Assembly: GCA_025765615.1 (NCBI GenBank)
Contig: JAIVFJ010000450.1
Span: 1-39,901, forward strand
DNA from: Zopfochytrium polystomum
Lineage: Eukaryota > Chytridiomycota > Chytridiomycetes > Chytridiales > Chytridiaceae
Direction: 5' to 3'
Length of the DNA: 39,901 bases
The position numbers and the translations under genes were made by a program. A model generated the notes under the pieces. That model searched no databases. It worked only from the letters and a program-made list of their open reading frames with translations, and was not told where the DNA came from. Every line of letters starts with the position of its first letter. Positions within the stretch are counted from its first letter, which is position 1. Below are positions 30,873-39,901 of the stretch, piece by piece.

Positions 30873-33140
30873 TCTCCTACAAAAGCACAATCGGTGATGG
30901 GATCTGCAAAGAAGATTTGAATGTTAGATTGGGTGAAATTAATTAAAAATGTTTGAGAAAGAGCTTTTGAAGGAAGACTGTCGTAGAGGCAGAGGTATTC
31001 CAGAAGAACTCAGTGTTAGTTTAGAAGGAGTTGGCTAGTCAGTTTCCAGAATCTGATTAGTGCAAGACAAAGTGAAAGAAAAGAGCAAATAGGGATTCAA
31101 CGGCAGGGATTGAGCCTGAGATGTTCATTCGATGGGACTGTTGGGTGTTTAAGAGTTTATAAGACAGCATATGAAATGATTAAAGATGACTGTTGATTAT
31201 CACATTGGCCCCCCGCCCCAAGATTGCTTACCGCTTTTGATCCTAGTCGACAAGAAACGAAATCTTGATTCTTGCAAAGAGAGGGGACGTTTGTTGAGAG
31301 GGGTGCGGTACAGTCAGCTGGTTAGTGGTGTTGACTTCAAACACGGGACAGGGGTTTGCTTGCTCACTGTGTTGTTGTTGTTGCATCGAAGTCGTTGCCC
31401 TCATGGTTGAATTCATCTGAGCATCGATGCATCTGGAGTGGTCCGGTGCTCTTGCAGGGAGAGCGGATCGGAGGGCGGCTGTGTGGGTGGATGGATGGAT
31501 CGACAGCAAGTCGTTTGTCTCTCAGCGGTTGGTTGGGTACAAAATTTCGTTCTGCGGCGACAGGCCCGATCTGACCTGATCCAGACGTCGCCTGATCCAT
31601 CTGAGCGATGTGTGTCCACGCTGCTGGCGAGCCTGTAAAAGGAGGAAGGGAGGCGGGGGGGAAGGGCGATCGCATGGGCTGGATGGATGGATGGATGGAT
31701 GGATGGATCTGGGCGAGGGACGGAGGGGGGGCTGCGTTCGGATCGATCTCGACTCTCCACTGACCTTGTCGACGAAAATCTTTTTTTTTTTTTTTTTTTT
31801 GTCTTTGTCTCCTTTTTTATCCAACCAGACGCAGAACACACACCCTCACACACACTTTATGCAAGGAGCTCTCTCACGTTGTCCAGCTTTCACTCAGCGT
31901 CACTGCGCAGGCTGCCGCGCGATCGGCCGCTTACCCGGCGGCCCCCGTCGGCGGCGGCGGCGGCGGCGTGCGGACCCTCCCCCCACCCACTAAAGGGTGG
32001 CAGGACCAGCGCCAAGCACCCCCCACTCGCCTCCATCTCTTACTGTGCGGGGGGCTCCAGCCTGCGCTCTGTGGCAGGCCGTTTTTGGCGTCCAGCTCAG
32101 CCCATGGCGCAGCTGCGCGGGGACAGGTGCTTATGGTTCAAGAGATAGGAGCGTATCGAATCCAACGCCGCCTGCCGTTGCACAGCAGGAGAGACGACTA
32201 TTGCTTGTTATTATGACAGACTATTTCTAATTGAAAGACAAGGGGGAACGTGAGACGCAGGGCGAGCGGATCTTGCTACTCTTTGGCTCAAACTACCCTG
32301 ATGGCTGAGCTTCATCGTTCGTCGGGTTCTCCCCATGCCCTGCCCTGCCCATCCTGTCGCAATCAGGGTCTCCGACGCGGCACCGGCGATGCGAATTGCA
32401 CAAAGCAGACCCAACGAATCTCTTCCTCCCATCATTGTTCCTCGCCCTCCCAGCGGGTAGTCTTGCATCTTCACCAGCCCCCCGCCCCCTCCTATTTCCC
32501 AAGCTTCCTCAGCGCATTTTCTCTCGGGTCCGCGCACTTTTTGATTTTTGTCGGTGGCCATGGAACTCTTCCTCACCACCACGTTTCTCCAGCGCCGCGT
32601 CACAACACGCCGGGTACCCCCCACTTTGCAACGACCTTGCGGCAAGTTCGCCCTTTTTTTTCATTTTTGACACCGAGCTCAAGGGGGGTTACTGCAGACG
32701 TTTGCGCTTGCCGCGAATAGCACGCGCTTGGGGATGAGGAAGAGCCGCAATCAGGGAGATATGTAATATTCATAAATAACGAAAGCGTTAAAGCCAGTGC
32801 AGGATGATTTTCCGCCCAGCTCAAGTCTTTGTCACACACGCATAGGCCAACATTTTAAACATAAATAAAATTTCAGTCCATAGCTCGGGCATCCAGCATG
32901 GACGAATGTGCGTGCAACAATGGCTTCCGCCTCTGAAAAAAAAAAAAAAAAAAAAAGCAAATGGTGATGAACCAAAAATATGCATGTATTAATATCTGAT
33001 TACATGAACTGAAACCGCCCACATCCCCCCGCCAACCGAGGCCCTTCCTTGCTCGTAGCAAACAAACAAGACGAAACCAGTCGTAGAGAGAGAGAGAGGA
33101 GTTTGGGCGTGAGACTCAAGGTTGGTTGCACGTACATTGT
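30873..33140. other. Intergenic stretch upstream of the NLR gene, no gene recognised
   Basis: This holds the presumed promoter of the minus-strand NLR gene, then GC-richer sequence with several overlapping open frames but no conserved domain. It includes a (GGAT)n run at 31681-31708, a poly-T run at 31781-31800 and a poly-A run near 32936-32956. The short frames are rich in Arg, Ser and Pro and look random. Confidence 0.45.
31681..31708. repeat. (GGAT)n microsatellite
   Basis: Seven tandem GGAT units. Confidence 0.95.
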
Positions 33141-33619
33141 GCAAACTGTTCATTCACATTCAGAGAATATCTGAAGGCCCTGGCAGTACGAACGGGGGCG
33201 GGGGCGGCGGTATCGATAGGAGGTTACGGGCGGGCTGTGGGGCGATGGGGAAGGCAACGGGGCGAACGCGGGGAATGTCGCGTTTGGTGAAGCGGGGATG
33301 ATCGGCGGACAACGCAACTGGTTGGGCGCTCGACGCGTCACGAGCGAGCGAGTGGATGCACCGGTGGACTGATGTTGGCGTCCAGTTAAGAAGAAGAAGA
33401 ATAGAGATCCCCGGTCGTGGCGGGTGGAGGGAACGGATGAGTACATACGTGTGGCGGTTGGCGTTGCGTGGAGATTCAGCACAATAATGGCGGGCCTCCG
33501 AAGGAGCGGCACGACTGACCGACCGGACCGACCCGAGCGAGCGATCCGGCCGATCGACCCGACGCCGTTCGAGAGAAAGGCAGTCGTCTCGAGGGAGAAG
33601 CAGTGCGAGACTCGAGCCT

Positions 33620-33849
33620 CAACGGTGCGTGGCGTAAGGACGGTGGTCGGGAGCAGCCATGGGGCGAAAGGACGGCGGTTGGGCGGGCGGGCGGGTGGTC
33701 CGGGGTCGGCCAGGACGCCAGGTGTGTAAGCGGGGAGGGAGGGAGGGAGCGAGAGAGGGAGTCGGTCGCGTACGACCTGGCAAAGGAGCGAGCGCGACTT
33801 GCGGGGTGGCGTAGAGCGGGTAGAGCGGGGAAGTAACGGCCTCACGAGG
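33620..33849 (+). repeat. Interspersed repeat, copy 2 (related to 20855-21115)
   Basis: GGCGAAAGGAC, AGGACGCCAGGTGTG, a GGGAGGGAGGGAGCGAG tract, CTGGCAAAGGAGCGAGCGC and GTAGAGCGGG occur in the same order as in copy 1. This copy runs straight into GGGTTAGGGTTAGGG, the telomere-type repeat where the LINE is inserted. It may be a subtelomeric repeat or part of another element. Confidence 0.75.
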
Positions 33850-33861
33850 GTTAGGGTTAGG

Positions 33862-33982
33862 GAGCGTCAAAACTGGACTGTCAGCGGTTGAATGTTTGAG
33901 CGTCAAAACTGGACTGTCAGCGGTTGAATGTTTGTGGCAACAACAAGAGCGTCAAAACTGGACTGTCAGCGGTTGAATGTTT
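33862..33982 (+). repeat. Three 36-bp monomers at the LINE 5' end
   Basis: GAGCGTCAAAACTGGACTGT followed by CAGCGGTTGAATGTTT occurs at 33862, 33898 and 33947. The first two are contiguous and the third follows a 13-bp spacer. Tandem 5' monomers often carry the promoter in LINEs. Confidence 0.9.
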
Positions 33983-34119
33983 TGAACGCGGTCGACAATT
34001 GTGTGAGCCGAATTCTCTCGAACTCGAGATAGGCACTGCCATCTGATCTTGTCACAATAGCTCCCAGAACACTTCAAACCATTGAGTTGGCTTACCAGTG
34101 GAGCATCCCCGGAAGATAG

Positions 34120-34941
34120 GGTGATTGCGATGCCCAATGGATACCTTCCGGACGGTCAGATAGTGACTTGAACAGTGTCACAGGCCAAACGACTAAACCG
34201 AATGTGCACCCGCTAAGTTTTGCTGCTACTGTCGCGCTCAATGGTCCTAAGCCTGTTCATCCCAGCCCATTTGTTAAAGGCATCTTTGTCACTGCCGACC
34301 CCAATGCCTCTGTTGAAGATAAGATTGCTCAGGTTTTGAGACCACGCCCCTCAGCGGTTGAAGCTCGGCGATCAGTGCCAGGCTATGTCCGGCCGGAGTC
34401 GTCAATGCCCGAGGCTAAATTTGTTCCAGTTTATGTCCGCCCTAACCTTTCAGATGTTGGCCGGGCCAACCCCCGCCACAGCTTGAGACTTGTGTTCAGA
34501 CCTGAGAAGGGCTTCCCCAGAGTTCCAGAAATTTCAGTCATTGGTCGATATGCTTCTCTGATGGAATGTTGGGTGTACGAGGGGGACAAGGAGAAGTTCA
34601 TCAAGGCCTGTGCTGATGCTGAGATTGCTGTGGACACTGATTGCGAACCCTGGATGCCCTCAAAGTTGAAGGATTCTCCTGAAGCTAGGGAAGCAGCTGT
34701 GCAGGCGTACCTCCGCCGGGTTGCTGGGATCTTGAACCATCCATTCTTCAGACCACCACCAAATGTTGCCAAGTCTATCTATGCATCTGTGCCAAAGAAG
34801 TTGGAGACACTCTTGAGGGAGAAGTTGAAGGATCTATCTCTGTACCCATCTGCGCCTTCTGGTGTGAAGGGGAAGGGGAGGGAAACTGAGACTGAACCCA
34901 CTGCTGTGCGTGCAGGCGATGCCAATGCCATGGAATCATGA
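34120..34941 (+). CDS. LINE ORF1 protein
   Basis: The frame is open from 34120 to the TGA at 34939-34941 and encodes about 270 residues. There is no ATG in frame until 34405, so the start is unclear. An ATG at 34130 in another frame runs 13 codons to a stop, so a small indel may have broken the true start; otherwise a non-ATG start is used. The product is basic and Pro-rich (RHSLRLVFRPEKGFPRVPE, NHPFFRPPPNVAKSIY). I see no CCHC knuckle or known RNA-binding fold. By position it should be the RNA-binding chaperone of the element. Its stop overlaps the ORF2 start as ATGA. Confidence 0.7.
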   Translation, partial: GDCDAQWIPSGRSDSDLNSVTGQTTKPNVHPLSFAATVALNGPKPVHPSPFVKGIFVTADPNASVEDKIAQVLRPRPSAVEARRSVPGYVRPESSMPEAKFVPVYVRPNLSDVGRANPRHSLRLVFRPEKGFPRVPEISVIGRYASLMECWVYEGDKEKFIKACADAEIAVDTDCEPWMPSKLKDSPEAREAAVQAYLRRVAGILNHPFFRPPPNVAKSIYASVPKKLETLLREKLKDLSLYPSAPSGVKGKGRETETEPTAVRAGDANAMES

Positions 34942-37900
34942 GCAAGTCAATGAGATTTGGATTTTTGAATGCCCATGGATCCTTAGCTGGACATTCAGAT
35001 CAAGTTCAGGAAATTTTTTCAGATTTTCAAGTAGACTATATGTTGTTTTCAGATATTGGAATGTGGAGTTCTGACAGTATGAGTGCAGTTCGGGGTGTTG
35101 TTGCTGAGGCAAGGGGGATGCCCCCTCCTTACCAACCTGGGCGAAATGTTGGAACAAGGGCAAAGAAGGGAGTGGCTGTTGTGGTGAGTGGGGACCTGGA
35201 CAGTGATGCCCACTTGTTGGTGCAGACCCTGCACAGGTCCCCCAAGGGAGAATGGATCATTGTGAAGATGTCGGAGCTGATGGTTGGATTGGCGTATTTT
35301 GCGCCAAGCGCACCTCTGGAATCTCTGCAGGAATTTCAGGATCGAGTTAGTCAAGTTAGCACTCTTATGCCTGCTGCACCTTTTCTGATCATTGGAGACT
35401 TCAACATTTGGATGCGTGAATATGGATGCCGAACCTCTGCTCCTGCTGAACGTGTTGGCTGGCTGCAGGACTGGCTGCGACCCCCTTCCCAGTGGAGGAG
35501 GGTTGCGCCAGTTCGTGGCCAGTGGACCACAATGACAGAGGGACGGGCTGGTGGACCTGGTGGACGGGGGGTCACTGATCTTCTGTTTGTCAACCAGCAT
35601 GCTCTCCCCTTTGTTCAGAACCTGGTTGTCCATGATGACCCTTCAGAGTATGTTGGATTCTCAGACCACAGGCTGTTGACCTTCACCTTCAATGGGGATC
35701 TGACCACCAAGCCCCCGTTTGAGCGCCTGAATGTTCGGAGACTCATGATGAGACAGACCAAGTATGCTAGCTGCCTTGAGAAGACCAGGAAACCCATCAG
35801 AGCCCAGATTCATTCAGTTTGGAAAGAAGTTGAAGCTGCCGCTGAGGCCGGAGAGCTCTGGACTTTTGAGAGGCGCTTGGCTTGTGTGGATGCTGTTTCA
35901 GACTTGGTCGTGCAGTGGCTCATGGACAACGCTGTCAAGGTGGCTGGGAAAGTTCGCTTTAGGGGTGGATCTGGAGGACCAGAGGTCCGGGAGAAGCATC
36001 TGGAGGAGCTAAAGCGCCGTCGCGTGGAGGCGCGGAGGGCTGCTGAGGCTCACCCAGATGATGATCCTGTGGGGCAGACGATGGCCTGGACTCAGTTTCG
36101 TCAGCGGAATAAGATTGTGAAGATTGCCATCAAGCGGTACAGGAAGCGTGTCTATTCAGCTGTTCAGGACTCTGCTGTGCGTGACTTTGCCGGTGAGGCC
36201 AAGCGCATCAAGTGTCAGAAGGCACGTTCAGATAGGAGCCAGTGTGCCCTTGACCCCCAGAAGATGGGCCATTACGAAGACCATTTCCGCACAACCATAG
36301 GCCATGAGCCAACTGGAACTGATGTCCCTGATGCCGTGGCTCTGGAAGAATCAGCAGTTACTGTGAGCAAAGTCCCTCTGAAGCAGTCTGAAGTCTCCTG
36401 GATTAAGAAGGTTCATGTTGAAGAAGCCTGCAAGGTTGCCCCTAGGGGCAAAGCCCCTGGAGAAGACATGCTCTTTGGGGAGTTGGTCTCAATTGCTCCG
36501 CACTTGGTTGCTGCAGTCCTGCACAGATTCTTTCAGCTTGTGGCCTCTCTTCATGTGGTTCCTTCTCTGTGGTCCGTGGCCAATGTGGCCTTGGTCTACA
36601 AGAACAAGGGGCCCAACAGCGATGTTGCAAACTACAGACCCATCTCCTTGTGCTCAAGGATGCGACTGGTGTTTGAACGAGTGATTGCACCCCAGGTTGA
36701 GCGTGTGGTTGAAGGCATGATCCATAGGGCGCAGGGAGGTTTCAGAAGAAAGCGTTCCACCATGGACCAGGCCTACACTTTGCATGAGCTTCAGCAGCTG
36801 AACCCCCAGATGCATGTGGTGTATTTGGACATTAAGGCTGCGTATGACTGCACAAACAGGAGTCTGGTGTGGGACTCCATCTGGTTTGCCAAGAATGACA
36901 AGAGTCGTGACTTTACAAGGACTCAACTGCTGCCGATCCTCAGATCTTTGTTTGATTTCAATGCATGCCAGCTGCTGGTACTTGGGAACAAGTCTGCTCA
37001 GATCCAAGTGACAAGAGGTTTTCTCCAAGGCACAGTCCTGTCACCCATGCTGTTCAATGTTGCCATCAACTCCTTGCCTCAGACATTGGCCATGTCTTTC
37101 AGGGACCACATGCTGACATTTAATGCAACCTCGCTCAACGCGCTGCTCTTTGCAGACGACTCCTCAGTTTTTGCCAAGGATGCGACAGTACTTCAGAGAA
37201 TGCTAGACAAGGTGCATGAGTGGTCCCTTAAGCGGGGGATGACATTTGCTGCCAAGAAGTGTGTTGCAGTTTCAGCCAAGAAGAATTTGAAGTTGAAGAT
37301 GAATGGAGTGGAGATTCCCCAGGAGGAGTCTACTACCCAGTTGGGTCTTGTGCGCACCTGCAGGGGTATTGACTTTGAGGCCTCGCTGGCCATGAGACTG
37401 AGGAAAACAGAAAAGATGCTGGCCTTTTTGGCTGCTCGGGGTTTCAATGGCTGGGGCTTCAGGCCCGTGAGCTCTTACAGGGTTTACATGTGTTTCTTGA
37501 GACCAATGATGGAGTATGGGTTTGCACTGCGCCCCCTGACTCACACACAGCTGAAGGATGCGCAGAAGTTGCAGGACAAGTGCCTGCGGCAGGCGCTGTC
37601 ACTGGGGAAGACCTCCTCAGGGGCGGCCCTGCATCTGATGTTTGGAGTGGTCCCTGTGGCAGCCAGGAACAAGATGCTGAATGCCAGATACTTTTTCAGA
37701 CTGCACCACATTCAGGATGCTCGCAACACAACAGCTCAGATGTACAGGCATATGGTGGAAAAGATTGCTTCAGGGGCCTCTGTGGGACAGTCCTTGACAA
37801 AGTTCTCGCTCGACTATACGGATATTCAGGATTTTTTGGACTCTGTGAGGCGGCCCTCCTTTGTGGAGTTGCCACTTGTGCTCCCCACAACCAAGGCTCA

Positions 37901-38720
37901 TGACATTGAGTTGCCGGTAGTGAGAACAAAGAACATTGAGTCTGCAGACATGCTGGCAATGCACAAGCGGGCTTTGGTGAGGTGCCAGCAGAAATCCTCC
38001 CCTACTGGGGTGGCACGGGCTTTGGAGGTGCCCTCATACATGGGGCCATGCCAAGTTATTCGATCTGGTGCAGCATTTAACAGGAAGTGGCTCAGACACC
38101 TGCTGATGTGGATGGCTGGGATGGTAGCATTTCACCAACAGTGTGCGAGGGCTGACTGCGCAGAGAAATGCACTAGGAGGCACGTTTTGGAGTGTTCAGG
38201 TGTTAAGGACAGGCTGGAGAGGCTGCATCCTGAGCTGATTCCCACGGCAGAGCAACAGGATTTGAACATTTCAGCAGTGGATTTGGGCCTGAGGTCGCTG
38301 GTCTTTTGGGCCCCCTACAGTGCCAAAGCTGAGGACAAGATCTCTAAGGAGACTCGCATTGCCTCCAAGATGATGGGAATGAAGCTGGCCAGAATGATCA
38401 TGCAGATGCGCATTGAGTGTGGAGGACTTGCGAATTTCACTGATGCTTCAGAGACAACAGCAGCAGAGGAGGCAGAGGTCGTGGTGGCGGCAGGTCGTGT
38501 GGACCGGCAGGATATGAGCATTCAGGAACGGATGGCAGCAGCCAGGGTGCGCAAGCTTGCAAGGTCGGTCATCATCACCACCTATGATCCAGTACGGAAC
38601 AAACAGTGGCGCGAGTCAAGGGAGAAGTGGAAGAAGAAGGAAACTGAGGGTGTTGAGGGGACAGTGGACGGCAATGGGCATGTGGACTCTGATTCAGAGG
38701 AGGAGGCTGGAACTGGGTGA
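34938..38720 (+). CDS. LINE ORF2: APE endonuclease - reverse transcriptase
   Basis: 1,260 residues, uninterrupted. Residues about 1-240 are an apurinic-type endonuclease: FLNAHG at the start, IIGDFNIW, GVTDLLFVN and GFSDHRLLTF. The usual Glu motif reads LFSDIGM, i.e. Asp in place of Glu. Residues about 500-780 are the reverse transcriptase: APGEDMLFGEL, NYRPISLCS, GGFRRKRSTMDQAY, VYLDIKAAYDC, GFLQGTVLSPMLFN and the catalytic FADD near residue 738. A Cys/His cluster, CARADCAEKCTRRHVLEC, near residues 1070-1090 is the C-terminal zinc-like motif of LINEs. No RNase H domain is apparent. It starts on the ATGA overlap with ORF1, suggesting coupled translation. The enzyme nicks target DNA and reverse-transcribes the element RNA in place. 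I cannot assign the clade. Confidence 0.93.
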   Translation: MSKSMRFGFLNAHGSLAGHSDQVQEIFSDFQVDYMLFSDIGMWSSDSMSAVRGVVAEARGMPPPYQPGRNVGTRAKKGVAVVVSGDLDSDAHLLVQTLHRSPKGEWIIVKMSELMVGLAYFAPSAPLESLQEFQDRVSQVSTLMPAAPFLIIGDFNIWMREYGCRTSAPAERVGWLQDWLRPPSQWRRVAPVRGQWTTMTEGRAGGPGGRGVTDLLFVNQHALPFVQNLVVHDDPSEYVGFSDHRLLTFTFNGDLTTKPPFERLNVRRLMMRQTKYASCLEKTRKPIRAQIHSVWKEVEAAAEAGELWTFERRLACVDAVSDLVVQWLMDNAVKVAGKVRFRGGSGGPEVREKHLEELKRRRVEARRAAEAHPDDDPVGQTMAWTQFRQRNKIVKIAIKRYRKRVYSAVQDSAVRDFAGEAKRIKCQKARSDRSQCALDPQKMGHYEDHFRTTIGHEPTGTDVPDAVALEESAVTVSKVPLKQSEVSWIKKVHVEEACKVAPRGKAPGEDMLFGELVSIAPHLVAAVLHRFFQLVASLHVVPSLWSVANVALVYKNKGPNSDVANYRPISLCSRMRLVFERVIAPQVERVVEGMIHRAQGGFRRKRSTMDQAYTLHELQQLNPQMHVVYLDIKAAYDCTNRSLVWDSIWFAKNDKSRDFTRTQLLPILRSLFDFNACQLLVLGNKSAQIQVTRGFLQGTVLSPMLFNVAINSLPQTLAMSFRDHMLTFNATSLNALLFADDSSVFAKDATVLQRMLDKVHEWSLKRGMTFAAKKCVAVSAKKNLKLKMNGVEIPQEESTTQLGLVRTCRGIDFEASLAMRLRKTEKMLAFLAARGFNGWGFRPVSSYRVYMCFLRPMMEYGFALRPLTHTQLKDAQKLQDKCLRQALSLGKTSSGAALHLMFGVVPVAARNKMLNARYFFRLHHIQDARNTTAQMYRHMVEKIASGASVGQSLTKFSLDYTDIQDFLDSVRRPSFVELPLVLPTTKAHDIELPVVRTKNIESADMLAMHKRALVRCQQKSSPTGVARALEVPSYMGPCQVIRSGAAFNRKWLRHLLMWMAGMVAFHQQCARADCAEKCTRRHVLECSGVKDRLERLHPELIPTAEQQDLNISAVDLGLRSLVFWAPYSAKAEDKISKETRIASKMMGMKLARMIMQMRIECGGLANFTDASETTAAEEAEVVVAAGRVDRQDMSIQERMAAARVRKLARSVIITTYDPVRNKQWRESREKWKKKETEGVEGTVDGNGHVDSDSEEEAGTG

Positions 38721-39011
38721 CAGTTTGTGCAGTGTTTCAGGTGCAGTCCTTCGAACCTCATTTGTTCTCTATTTGTTTTCTTGTTGTTAAATCTCATCTC
38801 ATCTCTGTGGATCCTCTCCTCTTTTTCTTTTTGACCTAGTTGCTGTCCTTTGTTCCTCTCGTCTGCCTTTTGATTCTCTACTTGGCACCACTTTCTTGCC
38901 TCTGGACATGTTTCTCCTATTTCATATGTATGCACTTTTTAACTTTCAAAGTTGCAGATTCCTCACCCTTTCCTTCGGGGGCGGGTTGGAGCGAATAAAT
39001 CCCGTTGAAAA
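38721..39011 (+). other. LINE 3' UTR with AATAAA
   Basis: A pyrimidine-rich untranslated tail ends with AATAAA at 38994-38999 and a short A-rich tip, directly followed by the duplicated telomere-type target. Confidence 0.75.
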
Positions 39012-39209
39012 GTTAGGGTTAGGGAGGGGACTTTTTCTTCCTTCACAATCTCGTCTTTGTCTGACGGCAAAGTCGAGGGCGTCGTTGCAAGGCGAAGTCG
39101 AGGTTAACGCCACAGTCGCGTTGGCTCAAAGAACAACGAAACAAACAAACCCTCCCTTTCGCGCCTGTGCAGCCTTCCTCATCGAAATCGCCACCACACA
39201 TTCGCTTAG

Positions 39210-39809
39210 CCGATCCACCCCCCGCCTGATCCCGATCTCGAGTTCCCTAGATCTCGGTTCTACATCCGGACAGCAGAGGAGTTCCACGACCTCGAAAAGG
39301 CGCTATTCCAGCACCATAAGAAACGCCTCGCGTGCCCCCGCTGCCACCGATCGCTCACCTCAAAAGGTCTTGCTGGGCGAGCGAACTCCGTTTCCAGCAT
39401 CCAACGCCTTTCGGTTGCGTGCAACCACTGCCGCCCCCCCGTCTTACGTCGCTTCCACACCGAGCTTGCCCGGATCTGCCCTGTCGATCTCCAGGATCTA
39501 GTTGGCGCGATCCGTCGCGTCCACGCTACAGCAACAGTAGCGGCGATCTCCAACAACGGCCCGTCACCCGCGATCCCTACGACCCCCCCTACCACGACAT
39601 CTTTTGACGATCGGAAGCATCGAACACCGCCATCCACCGACGCTGCCGATTCCAAACGACCCCGGACTGCGTCGCGCGGCGCAGCTTCAGACACCGATCG
39701 ATCAAGCTCCCGTTCCCCATCGCTAAGCCCCACTCCACGACCCCCCTCTCGAGCCTCTGGATATGTCCCAACTCAGTCAGACAACCTTCTCCCAAGCTAT
39801 GTTTCCTGA
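39210..39809 (+). CDS. Partial protein with CxxC motifs, unrecognised
   Basis: A 200-codon frame open from 39210 to a TGA at 39807-39809 has no ATG, so it is an internal exon or a broken gene. It reads FYIRTAEEFHDLEKALFQHH and then CPRCHRSL and, about 25 residues on, CNHC, a plausible four-cysteine zinc site. A Ser/Pro/Thr/Arg-rich tail follows. A second frame starting ATG at 39763 (MSQLSQTTFSQAMFPDPPP) overlaps its end and is still open at the window edge, so a frameshift, intron or overlapping second ORF is possible. It could be part of another retroelement. I do not recognise the family. Confidence 0.35.
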   Translation, partial: PIHPPPDPDLEFPRSRFYIRTAEEFHDLEKALFQHHKKRLACPRCHRSLTSKGLAGRANSVSSIQRLSVACNHCRPPVLRRFHTELARICPVDLQDLVGAIRRVHATATVAAISNNGPSPAIPTTPPTTTSFDDRKHRTPPSTDAADSKRPRTASRGAASDTDRSSSRSPSLSPTPRPPSRASGYVPTQSDNLLPSYVS

Positions 39810-39901
39810 CCCACCCCCCCGACGCCCGCCCCCCACAATGGAAGAAGTTTCCGCTTTTATGGACCGAACGAATGCGCTGCTTAAATTGCACAGCGATAAG
39901 C

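Larger units (their letters stand above)
33865..39011 (+). mobile_element. Full-length APE-type LINE inserted in a telomere-type repeat
   Basis: A 5.15 kb non-LTR retrotransposon has 5' tandem monomers, ORF1, ORF2, AATAAA at 38994-38999 and a short A-rich end. The 15-bp sequence GTTAGGGTTAGGGAG is present on both sides (33850-33864 and 39012-39026), best read as the target-site duplication. ORF2 is uninterrupted, so the copy is young. The exact 5' boundary is uncertain by a few bases because each monomer also starts with GAG. Confidence 0.9.

Noticed and set aside
31081..31160. Possible minus-strand tRNA with a T-arm-like GGCTCAATCCC
   Set aside because: Neither a D-arm nor a consistent anticodon stem is found.
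31290..31360. tRNA-like AGCTGGTTAGTGGTG with TTCAAAC
   Set aside because: Spacing between the two boxes is wrong and no acceptor stem pairs.

Overview
The window is nuclear DNA of a eukaryote. It has spliceosomal introns (five of 94-262 nt in one gene, five of 40-76 nt in another), intron-bearing tRNA genes, APE-type LINE and chromodomain LTR retrotransposons, and short TTAGGG telomere-type repeats. Short introns, a NACHT-WD40 STAND protein and a chromovirus point to a fungus, possibly an early-diverging (chytrid-like) lineage. That is inference; no ribosomal or mitochondrial marker is present to settle it.

Layout. 1-2.6 kb: microsatellites and a decayed Harbinger (PIF) transposon with a frameshifted DDE transposase and a converging coiled-coil accessory ORF. 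3.15-8.13 kb: a six-exon gene for a small kinase-fold protein fused to a tail of about 1,100 residues rich in Ala, Gly and Lys. 8.8-9.7 kb: broken coding sequence I do not recognise. 10.1-15.9 kb: AT-rich DNA holding a cluster of seven apparently functional tRNA genes (Gln, Val, Thr, Pro, Ile, Leu, Ala) and two decayed ones (Trp, Gly), a foldback element and a solo LTR. 16-20.8 kb: no gene recognised. 20.8-22.5 kb: one copy of a repeat seen again at 33.6 kb, a Tc1/mariner-type MITE, and an AT-rich relic resembling a viral primase-polymerase. 22.6-30.9 kb: an NLR-type gene on the minus strand split by an LTR retrotransposon. 31-33.6 kb: no gene recognised. 33.85-39.03 kb: a full-length LINE inserted in a telomere-type repeat. 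39.2 kb to the end: a partial cysteine-bearing coding region.

The main find is the minus-strand gene at 26.1-30.9 kb (pre-insertion end at 22.6 kb). Its spliced product reads PB1-like domain, Ala-rich linker, TIR, NACHT, then ten nearly identical WD40 repeats, i.e. the layout of an innate-immunity or allorecognition receptor. A 3.19 kb LTR element inserted in its last WD40-like unit. The 5-bp target duplication is visible and the missing C-terminus (95 codons and a stop) continues in frame beyond the element. The element is non-autonomous: it keeps gag, protease, an integrase remnant and a chromodomain but lacks reverse transcriptase, RNase H and the integrase core. Its LTRs carry perfect heat-shock-element arrays upstream of a TATA box, and its primer-binding site matches its own predicted 5' RNA end, as in Tf1-type self-priming. 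A solo LTR of the same family lies at 13.3 kb.
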